Below, one piece after another: positions 1 through 7,816 of a stretch of DNA of 8,439 nucleotides. The number at the start of each line of letters is the position of its first letter. The first letter of the stretch is position 1. Both the position numbers and the translations under genes were made by a program. The notes beneath the pieces were generated by a model, which was not told where the DNA came from, did no database searches, and saw only the letters and a list, made by a program, of their open reading frames with translations. Source of the DNA: Candidatus Krumholzibacteriia bacterium (GTDB taxonomy: Bacteria > Krumholzibacteriota > Krumholzibacteria > WVZY01 > JAKEHA01); the NCBI GenBank assembly GCA_029863355.1, contig JAOTVO010000105.1, positions 1 through 8,439 of the forward strand, in the 5' to 3' direction.

Positions 1-46
1 CGTCGGCTACTTGTCCGCGGTCATCACCGCGGGGGCGCCGGCGTGA
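1..46 (+). CDS. amrB: C-terminal end of probable MEMO-family protein (AmmeMemoRadiSam protein B), partial
   Basis: Only the last 14 codons are in the window, in the frame starting at base 2 and ending at the TGA at 44-46. The visible tail reads VGYLSAVITAGAPA. It resembles the C-terminal end of MEMO proteins, in which a Ser-Val-x-Tyr segment is followed by small and hydrophobic residues. The stop overlaps the GTG start of the AMMECR1 gene (GTGA), so the two are almost certainly co-transcribed and translationally coupled. MEMO-like and AMMECR1-like proteins are known partners in the AmmeMemoRadiSam gene set with a radical SAM protein, which supports the identification. The call rests on context plus a very short tail, so it is tentative. 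Confidence 0.45.
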   Translation, partial: VGYLSAVITAGAPA

Positions 47-624
47 GGGCGGCAGAGGGAGATCCCTGCCCGCCCTTTCCCGACGACGCCGCGCGGGAGC
101 TGCTCGCCCTGGCGCGCCGATCCATCGTCCTCGCCTTCTCCGGGCAGCCGCCCCCGGCCCCGGCGGCGACGCCCCGCGTCGTCGCAGAGCCGCGCGGGGC
201 CTTCATCACCCTCGAAAAGGCCGGCAGACTGCGCGGCTGCATCGGCCGCATCGAATCGTCCGATCCCCTCTGGCGTACCGTGGTGGACATGGCGCGCGCG
301 GCGGCCTTCGAGGATCCGCGCTTTCCGCCGCTAGCGCCCGCGGAGATCGAAGAGGTGCTCATCGAGCTTTCCGTGCTTTCTCCCCCCCATCCCCTCACCG
401 ATCCCGCCGCCGAGGTTGAGATAGGCCGGCACGGACTCATCGTCCAGCGCGGGTCCGCTCGCGGACTGCTCTTGCCGCAGGTCGCCGAGCGCCGATCCTG
501 GGATGCGCACGCCTTCCTCGCCGAGACGTGCCGCAAGGCGGGGCTGCCCCCCGACGCCTGGCGCCTGCGCGATACGCGCGTGTGGGCATTTCGCGCCGAT
601 GTGTTCACCGAAGCGGGGGCGTGA
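43..624 (+). CDS. amrA: AMMECR1-domain protein (AmmeMemoRadiSam system protein A)
   Basis: This 193-residue protein has the size and signature of a bacterial AMMECR1-domain protein. The family's hallmark LRGCIG is at residues 63-68. It is followed by an FEDPRFPPL segment near 90-98 and by a C-terminal block with LLLPQVA, WDAHAFL and CRKAGLPPDAW, all typical of the family. The cysteine in LRGCIG (C66) is present. The biochemical role is not established. In bacteria the gene commonly sits with a MEMO-like gene and a radical SAM gene, and a modification role has been proposed. The start is the GTG at 43, inside the stop of the upstream gene, with a G-rich stretch just before it. No signal peptide or membrane segment is visible, so it should be cytoplasmic. 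It converges on spoVR with a 15-nt gap. Confidence 0.93.
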   Translation: MRAAEGDPCPPFPDDAARELLALARRSIVLAFSGQPPPAPAATPRVVAEPRGAFITLEKAGRLRGCIGRIESSDPLWRTVVDMARAAAFEDPRFPPLAPAEIEEVLIELSVLSPPHPLTDPAAEVEIGRHGLIVQRGSARGLLLPQVAERRSWDAHAFLAETCRKAGLPPDAWRLRDTRVWAFRADVFTEAGA

Positions 625-639
625 GGGGCGCGGCGTCCG

Positions 640-2139
640 TCAGGCGGCGTTGTGCTCGCCCATCGTCCGCTCGCGATGGTGGGCGCCATCGTAGGTGAGC
701 AGAGTGGTCTTCTCGTCCACGACCGTCTGCACGTGGACGGGCCGCGTCCAGATCTTGTGCAGGCTCTCCAGCGTCGCCTTCGCGTAGTCCTGGCGCAGCT
801 CCACGCCGTCGAACCGATGCTTGAGGTAGAGCTCCCCGCGGTTCTCGAAGTTGCCGTCCACGACGTAGATATAGGGCTGGCCCATGTTCGTCAGCGAGAA
901 CAGGAGCTTCTCCTTGATGGCCTGGAAGTTCCGGCTGTCGATCTCGTAGTTGCCGGTGCGCTCGTTGAGCGAAAAGGTGAACATCCGGTGCTCCCGGCAG
1001 AACTCCTCGGTGAGGAAATCGTCGATGAAGGTCATGTCGTTGTAGATCGCGCGCACCTGGAAGATCTTCTCGCGCCCTAGACCCGCCCCCGTATCCCACT
1101 CCGCCTTCGCGCGCAAGTCGTCGCACTCTTCGTAGTCCTTGCCGAAGCGCCCCGTGTTCCAGCGGTGCTCGATATCGTGCAACAGCTCGTAGCCCAGCTT
1201 GTAGGGGTTGAGCTGCCCGGAATGCACGGCCAGCGTGCCCGAGTGGTGGTCGGCGAAATCGATCAGCTCCGAGGGCTCAAGAACCTTCTCCGTCATCATC
1301 TTCTCGTGCCAGTACGACGCCCACCCCTCGTTCATGATCTTGGTCATCGCCTGCGGCGCGAAGTAGTACGCTTCCTCGCGCATCATGGAGAGCACGTCGC
1401 GCTGCCAGTTGGGCAGAGGCGCATGCTCGATCAGAAAGAGCATGACGTCCTTGGCGTCGCGCGCCGGGAAACGCTCGCTCTTCTTGCGCTCCTCCTCCAT
1501 CTCGCGCCGCCTGCGCTCGATGTATTCCGGGGGGTTGATGAACGCGTCCATGTACGACTTGCTCTTCAGCCGCGGCACATCCTGCACCTCCACCTCCGCC
1601 TCATCATCCACCGACCGTTGCCGGCCGTTGCCGCTCGCGAACAGTGCGCTCGCATCGATGAGGTTCTCGATGGACGAACACACGTCGACGAACTCTTCCA
1701 CGGCATCCTGCCCGTGGCGGTCCATATAGCGCTGCACGCGCATGCCGTGGTTGGCCACCTCGTCGATCATCTTCCGGTTCGTATGAGCGAAGTACGCGTT
1801 GTTCTTGAAGAAGTCGCAGTGCGCGTAGACGTGGGAGATCACGAGTTTCTGGTCTACCATGTCGTTGGCGCTGAGCAGGTAGGCGTAGCACGGGTTGTTG
1901 TTGATCACCATCTCGTAGATCTTGTGCAGGCCGTAACCGTAGCTCTTGCCCATGTACTCGTACTGCATGCCGAAGCGCCAGTGCGGATACCGGGTGGGAA
2001 AGCCGCCGTAGCTGGCCACCATGTTGATTTCCTCGTAGTCCAGCATCTCGAAGATCACGGGGAAGAAATCCAGGCCGTAGCCGCGCGCGTAGCCCTCGAT
2101 GTCCTTGATGACGGAGCCGAGCCGTTCCTTGTCGATCAT
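640..2139 (-). CDS. spoVR: SpoVR family protein
   Basis: This 499-residue protein is full length for the SpoVR/YcgB family. Recognisable family blocks run throughout: the N-terminal [20 protein letters not shown] region (about 20-39), [18 protein letters not shown] (44-61), the His-rich [14 protein letters not shown] (101-114), [13 protein letters not shown] (270-282) and [18 protein letters not shown] (311-328). A charged, low-complexity linker lies at about 170-225. The name comes from a Bacillus subtilis gene involved in spore cortex formation, but homologues are widespread in non-sporulating bacteria and their biochemical role is unclear. The ATG at 2139 overlaps the DUF444 stop (ATGA) and is preceded by a GGGAAGGGA-type ribosome binding site, so translation is coupled. 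It is the last gene of the prkA-DUF444-spoVR operon, a conserved trio. No membrane segments are visible, so the protein is probably cytoplasmic. No clear terminator follows the stop. Confidence 0.96.
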   Translation of the reverse strand: MIDKERLGSVIKDIEGYARGYGLDFFPVIFEMLDYEEINMVASYGGFPTRYPHWRFGMQYEYMGKSYGYGLHKIYEMVINNNPCYAYLLSANDMVDQKLVISHVYAHCDFFKNNAYFAHTNRKMIDEVANHGMRVQRYMDRHGQDAVEEFVDVCSSIENLIDASALFASGNGRQRSVDDEAEVEVQDVPRLKSKSYMDAFINPPEYIERRRREMEEERKKSERFPARDAKDVMLFLIEHAPLPNWQRDVLSMMREEAYYFAPQAMTKIMNEGWASYWHEKMMTEKVLEPSELIDFADHHSGTLAVHSGQLNPYKLGYELLHDIEHRWNTGRFGKDYEECDDLRAKAEWDTGAGLGREKIFQVRAIYNDMTFIDDFLTEEFCREHRMFTFSLNERTGNYEIDSRNFQAIKEKLLFSLTNMGQPYIYVVDGNFENRGELYLKHRFDGVELRQDYAKATLESLHKIWTRPVHVQTVVDEKTTLLTYDGAHHRERTMGEHNAA

Positions 2140-3239
2140 CGTCCCTTCCCCAAGAACTTCTTGATGGAATCGTAAATCTCGTCCTTGCTATTGATCTCGG
2201 ACAGGATCAAATGCTCCGCGCCCTCGAAGTGGGAAGCCAGGTCGCCGATGAACGCGCCGCTCCCGTAGGGGCTCGCCACCTGCCCGTAGCCGAAGAGGTT
2301 CACCGCGGGCAGGATTTGCTCCTCGAGCAGCTTGAAGCAGATCTGCGTATCCCCGCCTCCCCAGTTGTCGCCGTCGGAAAAGTGAAACACGTAAATGTTC
2401 CACTCGGAGGGCGGGAACTGTTCCCCGAGCAGCCTGGCCGTCAGCTCGTACGCCGAAGAGATCCGCGTGCCCCCGCTCTCGCGCGTGTGGAAAAAAGTGT
2501 GCTCGTCCACCTCGTGGGCTTCGGCGTCGTGCACCACGTACCGCGTCTCCAGGCCCTTGTACTGACTCTTCAGCCAGGTGTTGATCCAAAACGACTCGTT
2601 GCGCACGATCTCCTTCTGCTCGTCGCCCATGCTGCCGGAGACGTCCATTACGTACACGATAACGGCGCTGGTCTCCGGGAGCCGCACGGTCTTGCGCGCG
2701 CGGTAGCGCTTGTCCTCCCGCACGGGGATGATCACCGGCTGGCGGTAGTCGTACGACCCCGACGCGATCTGGCGCTTGAGCGCCTCCTTGAACGTGCGCT
2801 TGAAGTGCCGCAGCGACTCGGGACCGGCGTGGCCGATGGTGGTGTAGCGCCCCGCCTCCGCCTCGATGGTGTCTCGCGAGCGCGGCTCGATGTTGGGCAG
2901 CTCCAGCTCCTCGCCCATGATGGCGGCGAGCTCCTCGAAGGTCACGTCCACCTCGAGCAGGTGCCGGCCGGGCGCATCGCCCGCCGCGCCCGCCGCTTCG
3001 CCGTCGCCGGGCGCCAGCGGCGTGCCCTCGGCGCCTTCGCCCTGGCCCACGCCGCCGCTCTTGCGCGTTTCGTGGCGGAAAGTCGGAATCTCGATCTGGC
3101 GGATGGGAATGGAGACGACGTTCTTGCCCTGCCGGCCCAGGAGCTCGCCCGTCTGCATGTACTTGCGGAGCTCCTTCTTCACCACCCCGCGAACGATCTG
3201 TCGGAACCGCCGCAGGTCACGGTCGATACGTTGAACCAT
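2136..3239 (-). CDS. yhbH: YeaH/YhbH family DUF444 protein with VWA domain
   Basis: This 367-residue protein belongs to the DUF444 family, and its second half is a von Willebrand A fold. The MIDAS metal site is intact: DVSGS at residues 199-203, the threonine of GGTRISSAY at 258, and an SDGD segment at 288-291. The N-terminal part has the family start ([20 protein letters not shown]) and the [14 protein letters not shown] segment. A Gly/Ala-rich linker at about 61-92 separates it from the rest and is probably disordered. The exact role is unknown; VWA proteins next to AAA+ proteins often act as partners or adaptors, so an interaction with PrkA is a reasonable inference. It starts at ATG 3239, 12 nt after the prkA stop. 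The prkA stop codon itself forms part of its ribosome binding site (TAGGAG at 3249-3254, 9 nt before the ATG). Its 3' end overlaps spoVR by 4 nt. E. coli YeaH and B. subtilis YhbH are somewhat longer. Confidence 0.95.
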   Translation of the reverse strand: MVQRIDRDLRRFRQIVRGVVKKELRKYMQTGELLGRQGKNVVSIPIRQIEIPTFRHETRKSGGVGQGEGAEGTPLAPGDGEAAGAAGDAPGRHLLEVDVTFEELAAIMGEELELPNIEPRSRDTIEAEAGRYTTIGHAGPESLRHFKRTFKEALKRQIASGSYDYRQPVIIPVREDKRYRARKTVRLPETSAVIVYVMDVSGSMGDEQKEIVRNESFWINTWLKSQYKGLETRYVVHDAEAHEVDEHTFFHTRESGGTRISSAYELTARLLGEQFPPSEWNIYVFHFSDGDNWGGGDTQICFKLLEEQILPAVNLFGYGQVASPYGSGAFIGDLASHFEGAEHLILSEINSKDEIYDSIKKFLGKGR

Positions 3240-3251
3240 GGCCCGCCACTC

Positions 3252-5303
<2,052 letters not shown>

Positions 5304-5307
5304 ACTG

Positions 5308-5313
5308 CCTCCT
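5308..5313 (-). promoter_or_regulatory. Ribosome binding site of prkA
   Basis: AGGAGG on the minus strand is followed by CAGT and the ATG at 5303. The match to the anti-Shine-Dalgarno is perfect and the spacing is short (4 nt). It decides the start: the longer in-frame GTG at 5330 lies upstream of this site and has no comparable ribosome binding site. Confidence 0.8.
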
Positions 5314-5361
5314 GTGCCCTCCGACCGCACGACGAGCGCACGCCGCGCGTTAACCTTCTCC

Positions 5362-5375
5362 TATACTGCAATATA
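5362..5375. repeat. AT-rich 14-bp near-palindrome in the prkA leader
   Basis: On the plus strand the bases read TATACTGCAATATA, which is symmetric around a central TGCA with a single mismatched pair (positions 5 and 10). It stands out as AT-rich against GC-rich surroundings and overlaps the -10 element of the possible sigma-70 promoter. It could be an operator for a dimeric repressor, or only an AT-rich promoter core. No regulator can be named from the sequence. Confidence 0.35.
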
Positions 5376-5399
5376 AGCAGCCCTCGCCCCCGGTGCCAA
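5370..5399 (-). promoter_or_regulatory. Possible sigma-70-type promoter for prkA
   Basis: On the minus strand a TTGGCA (5394-5399, -35-like) is followed after 18 bp by TATATT (5370-5375, -10-like). Both hexamers are close to the sigma-70 consensus, and the start of transcription would fall near 5363. The -35 lies within the loop of the hairpin described at 5382-5416. It is weaker evidence than the sigma-54 site upstream, and consensus rules for this phylum are not certain. Confidence 0.35.
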
Positions 5400-5416
5400 T
5401 GCGGCGAGGTTTTTTT
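5382..5416 (+). terminator. Intrinsic-terminator-like hairpin with T7, oriented to the plus strand
   Basis: A perfect 7-bp GC-rich stem (CCTCGCC at 5382-5388 with GGCGAGG at 5403-5409) encloses a 14-nt loop. It is followed directly by seven T residues (5410-5416). This is the classic form of a Rho-independent terminator for plus-strand transcription. No plus-strand gene lies within several kilobases upstream, so it would stop antisense RNA coming through the prkA operon. Read on the minus strand, the same stem lies in the predicted prkA 5' leader, downstream of the sigma-54 start and preceded by A7. There it has no U tract and would be a leader stem-loop instead. Confidence 0.6.
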
Positions 5417-5444
5417 CGACTCCCGCGCACAGAGGGCGCGAAAC

Positions 5445-5459
5445 GCAAGAGACGTGCCA
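5445..5459 (-). promoter_or_regulatory. Sigma-54 (-24/-12) promoter of the prkA operon
   Basis: The minus strand reads TGGCACGTCTCTTGC. This matches the RpoN consensus TGGCAC-N5-TTGC in every conserved position. The -24 GG (5457-5458) and -12 GC (5445-5446) are separated by exactly 10 nt, the strict spacing of this class. Transcription would begin near 5433, giving a leader of about 130 nt before the prkA ATG. Such promoters need an AAA+ enhancer-binding activator. In E. coli the homologous gene yeaG is reported to be induced in nitrogen starvation in an NtrC-dependent manner, which fits. The activator is not in the window. Confidence 0.75.
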
Positions 5460-5480
5460 AGAAGAAACCGCACCATCGAC

Positions 5481-5507
5481 GTAACTGCTATTGCTGCTTT
5501 CGGTTAC
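5481..5507. repeat. Inverted repeat upstream of the sigma-54 promoter
   Basis: GTAAC at 5481-5485 and GTTAC at 5503-5507 are perfect inverted arms with a 17-nt spacer. They extend to 7 nt with one mismatch. The centre is about 60 bp upstream of the predicted sigma-54 start, on the side where an enhancer-binding protein would bind. This is closer than usual for an upstream activator site, and 5-bp arms can arise by chance, so it is only a candidate. Confidence 0.25.
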
Positions 5508-5541
5508 ATATTCCGCCATTTGCCCCATCGCGGCCGCGTGG

Positions 5542-5955
5542 TCAGCGTTGGCCGCCGGCCCCGTCGCCACGCGGACGCGCTCCGCGCGCCGCGAAGTACC
5601 CCTCCTCGAGCGTCTCGCGCAGATCGAAGAGCCCCTCGAAGTCCTCCAGCCGGTCGCTCTCCTGGCGCCGCAGCATGCCCGCCTCGACGAGCTGGAACAC
5701 GGCGCGTCCGAAGTCTTCTGCCGAACAAATCCCCCACCGCGCGATCAGCGTGAAGCCCAGCACACCGTACCGATCCTTGACATGGGCGCACATCCCGCGC
5801 ACGAGCTCGGCCGCCTTGATGTGACGTCGCTCGCCGATGCGGGCGATCGTGTACTCGAGCGCGTCCATGACCAGTCCGTACGCCTCCGGCTGAAAGCGAT
5901 CGTCGCGCTCGCGGATGCTGGCCACCGCGTCCCAGAACGGCCGCGTCTCGCTCAC
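5542..5955 (-). CDS. Minf_1886 family protein of unknown function
   Basis: This small 137-residue protein matches what I know of the Minf_1886 family. It has an N-terminal helix-rich region with a repeated-acid RERDDRFQPEAYGLVMDALEYT pattern (about 15-36), a central HIKAAELVRGMCAHVKDRYG (45-64), then a WGICSAEDFGRAVFQLVEAGML block (74-95). After it come an acidic stretch and a GYFAARG tail rich in Gly and Arg. The family is found in several phyla including Verrucomicrobia and has no assigned function. There is no signal peptide or membrane segment. It starts at a GTG (5955) that overlaps the bshA stop (GTGA) and has GAGGAAGGG just upstream, so it is translated with bshA. It is the last gene of the bacillithiol operon. 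A functional link to bacillithiol is suggested only by this position. Confidence 0.85.
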   Translation of the reverse strand: MSETRPFWDAVASIRERDDRFQPEAYGLVMDALEYTIARIGERRHIKAAELVRGMCAHVKDRYGVLGFTLIARWGICSAEDFGRAVFQLVEAGMLRRQESDRLEDFEGLFDLRETLEEGYFAARGARPRGDGAGGQR

Positions 5956-7109
5956 CGGCGCCCTTCCTCCGCCGCCAGGCGGCGGTACGCATCCTCGTAC
6001 CGATCCACGATGTCGTCGCGCGAGAAGCGTTCCAGCGCCCGCTTGCGCGCAGCCGCACCGACCTCGCGGCGGCGATTTTCGTCGCGCAACAGCCCGAGCA
6101 CGATCGCGCGCATGCAGGAGACGTCATGGGGGTCGCAGACGAAACCCGTCTCGCCGTCGGCGATCACCTCGGGCAACCCGCCGATACGAGACCCCACCAC
6201 CGGCACCGCGCACGCCATCGCCTCCAGCGCCGCCAGTCCGAAGCTCTCGTGCTCGCTGGGCAGCAGGAACACGTCGGCCGCGGGCAGCACGCCCGCGATG
6301 TACTCCTGGTCGCCGAGAAAAACAACGTCAGCGGAGATTCCGAGCTCCGCCACCCGCCGTTCCGTCGCTTCCCGCTCCGGTCCGTCCCCGATCAACACCA
6401 GCCGGCAGGGCACGTCCCCGCGTACGCCGGCGAAGACGTCCACCACCACCGGCAGGTTCTTCACTTTCCGGAAGTTGGACACGTGGAAGAGCAGGCGCTC
6501 GCCTCGCGGCGCCAGCCGCTCGCGAATTCCCTCGGCCGCGGCGGGGTGGAACTCGTCGCCGTCGACGAAGTTGTAGATCACCTCGATGGGCCGGTCCACC
6601 CGAAACTGCTCGACCGTCTCGCGCCGCAGGAACTGCGACACGGTGGTCACCGCGTCGCTGGCCAGAATGGAAAAGCGCGTGATCTCATAGAAGGACGGCA
6701 TCATGCCGACGAGGGTGATGTCCGTGCCGTGCAGCGTGGTCATGGTACGCAGACGTCGCGCGGGCTCCAGCATCTGCCGGGCGAGGTACGCCGATGTGGC
6801 GTGTGGAATCGCGTAGTGCGCGTGGACGAGATCCAGGTCGTACTGGACGCTCACCTCGCGAATCTTGACCGCGAGGCTGAGGGCGTAGGGAGTGTACTGC
6901 TGAAACACGGGATAGTCGCCCGTCTCCACCTTGTGCAGGTATACGCGGTCGGTGAACTCCGTCAGCCGGGCCGGGTGACCGTTGCAGATGAAGTGGACCT
7001 CGTGTCCGCGCGCGGCCAGCGACTTGCCCAGCTCGGTCGCCACCACACCACTCCCGCCGGGCGTCGGGTAACAGACCATACCCACGCGCAGACTCTCGCG
7101 CTTGCTCAC
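5952..7109 (-). CDS. bshA: N-acetyl-alpha-D-glucosaminyl L-malate synthase BshA
   Basis: BshA is a GT4 glycosyltransferase that carries out the first step of bacillithiol synthesis: it transfers GlcNAc from UDP-GlcNAc to L-malate. The 385 residues are the usual length. The N-terminal domain shows the BshA signature CYPTPGGSGVVATELG (13-28), then GHEVHFI (35-41), YPVFQQYTPYALSLA (66-80) and HAHYAIPHA (96-104). The C-terminal nucleotide-sugar domain has FHVSNFRKVKNLP (208-220), LIGDGPE (239-245) and SEHESFGLAALEAMA (285-299), which includes the E-x7-E motif of retaining GT4 enzymes. Together these separate it from generic GT4 enzymes. The GTG start at 7109 overlaps the bshB1 stop (GTGA), with GGGGAGGG just upstream. 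It overlaps the Minf_1886 gene at its 3' end in the same way. It acts in the cytoplasm. Confidence 0.96.
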   Translation of the reverse strand: MSKRESLRVGMVCYPTPGGSGVVATELGKSLAARGHEVHFICNGHPARLTEFTDRVYLHKVETGDYPVFQQYTPYALSLAVKIREVSVQYDLDLVHAHYAIPHATSAYLARQMLEPARRLRTMTTLHGTDITLVGMMPSFYEITRFSILASDAVTTVSQFLRRETVEQFRVDRPIEVIYNFVDGDEFHPAAAEGIRERLAPRGERLLFHVSNFRKVKNLPVVVDVFAGVRGDVPCRLVLIGDGPEREATERRVAELGISADVVFLGDQEYIAGVLPAADVFLLPSEHESFGLAALEAMACAVPVVGSRIGGLPEVIADGETGFVCDPHDVSCMRAIVLGLLRDENRRREVGAAARKRALERFSRDDIVDRYEDAYRRLAAEEGRR

Positions 7110-7816
7110 GGGCCCTCCCCGAACACCTCGAACCCGTCGAGGAGGATGGGTGAAAGCAGGGCGAATCCTTCGCCATGGCGCGCCCCGACGGCAAAGCCGT
7201 GGATCCGATCGCGCGCTTCGACCACGGCGAGGAACCCCGGCGCGTTGAGGCGCGTCGGACGGCGCCCGCCCTCGGCGGCGAACTGCGTTCGATGCGCCGC
7301 GATCGCCTTGAGCTTGAGGTCGAACGTATCGCTGGTATCCACCACGAGGTCCGGGCGCACCTCGCGGCGCCCGGAGTAGACCAGCACCCGGGGCACGCGC
7401 CAGGCTCCGGCCGCCCCTTCCCCGCTCGCGTATCCGTGCACGCCCGCCAGGTACAGCGCGCGCTGGACGAGCCGGCCGCCGGAGGCGTGGTCGGGGTGCG
7501 GGTCGTCGTCATTGGGCGCCAGGACGACTTCCGGGCGCCGCTCGCGCAGCGCGCGCACGACCGCCCGCGTCTGCTCGGGGTCCTCCGCGCGCACCGCCGC
7601 ATCGGGCAGGTCGAGCGTGTACCGCCGCGCGCCGAGTATCCGCGCGGCTTCACTCGCCTCCGCCGCGCGCTCTTCCGGAGTGCCGTTGGAAGCGGATTCC
7701 CCGCGCGTCAGGTCCACGATCACGACTTCGTAGCCGCGCCTGGCGCACAGTGCCACTGTGCCCCCACAGCCCAGCTCCACGTCGTCCGGGTGGATGCCAA
7801 TCGCCATCACTCGCAT
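7106..7816 (-). CDS. bshB1: Bacillithiol biosynthesis deacetylase BshB1
   Basis: This 236-residue LmbE/PIG-L-type zinc deacetylase would remove the acetyl group from GlcNAc-malate to give GlcN-malate. Near the N-terminus it has the metal motif HPDDVE (9-14), and at 107-110 the second histidine block HPDH. H9, D12 and H110 are the expected zinc ligands and D11 the catalytic base, all present. TRGESASNGTPEER (38-51) and the late AHRTQFA (174-180) are typical of BshB1 and separate it from other PIG-L enzymes. I chose the ATG at 7816 because it begins just before the MAIGIHPDD core, as in relatives. A longer frame reaching 7939 would add a 41-residue Arg/Gly-rich stretch overlapping bshC. The bshC stop and this start share a base (TGATG). 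There is no good Shine-Dalgarno, so re-initiation is likely. Confidence 0.94.
   Translation of the reverse strand: MRVMAIGIHPDDVELGCGGTVALCARRGYEVVIVDLTRGESASNGTPEERAAEASEAARILGARRYTLDLPDAAVRAEDPEQTRAVVRALRERRPEVVLAPNDDDPHPDHASGGRLVQRALYLAGVHGYASGEGAAGAWRVPRVLVYSGRREVRPDLVVDTSDTFDLKLKAIAAHRTQFAAEGGRRPTRLNAPGFLAVVEARDRIHGFAVGARHGEGFALLSPILLDGFEVFGEGP

Noticed and set aside
1165..2175. 336-codon plus-strand open frame opposite spoVR
   Set aside because: It is low complexity, rich in His, Val and Leu, and is the antisense shadow of the conserved spoVR.
5529..5538. 10-bp perfect palindrome CGCGGCCGCG just after the Minf_1886 stop, as a terminator
   Set aside because: It has no loop and no following U tract on the minus strand. 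GC palindromes of this length are expected in such DNA.
5361..5570. 69-codon minus-strand frame across the end of Minf_1886 and the intergenic region
   Set aside because: It has no family resemblance and would run through the sigma-54 promoter and the hairpin. Most of it is in DNA that looks regulatory.
5393..5824. Plus-strand frame with a basic, Arg/Lys-rich start, near the hairpin
   Set aside because: It begins within the hairpin loop, has no ribosome binding site, and runs opposite the Minf_1886 gene. The basic composition is a chance effect.
6126..7379. 417-codon plus-strand open frame opposite bshA and bshB1
   Set aside because: No recognisable motifs, and bshA and bshB1 on the other strand are certain. 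It is a GC-driven shadow.
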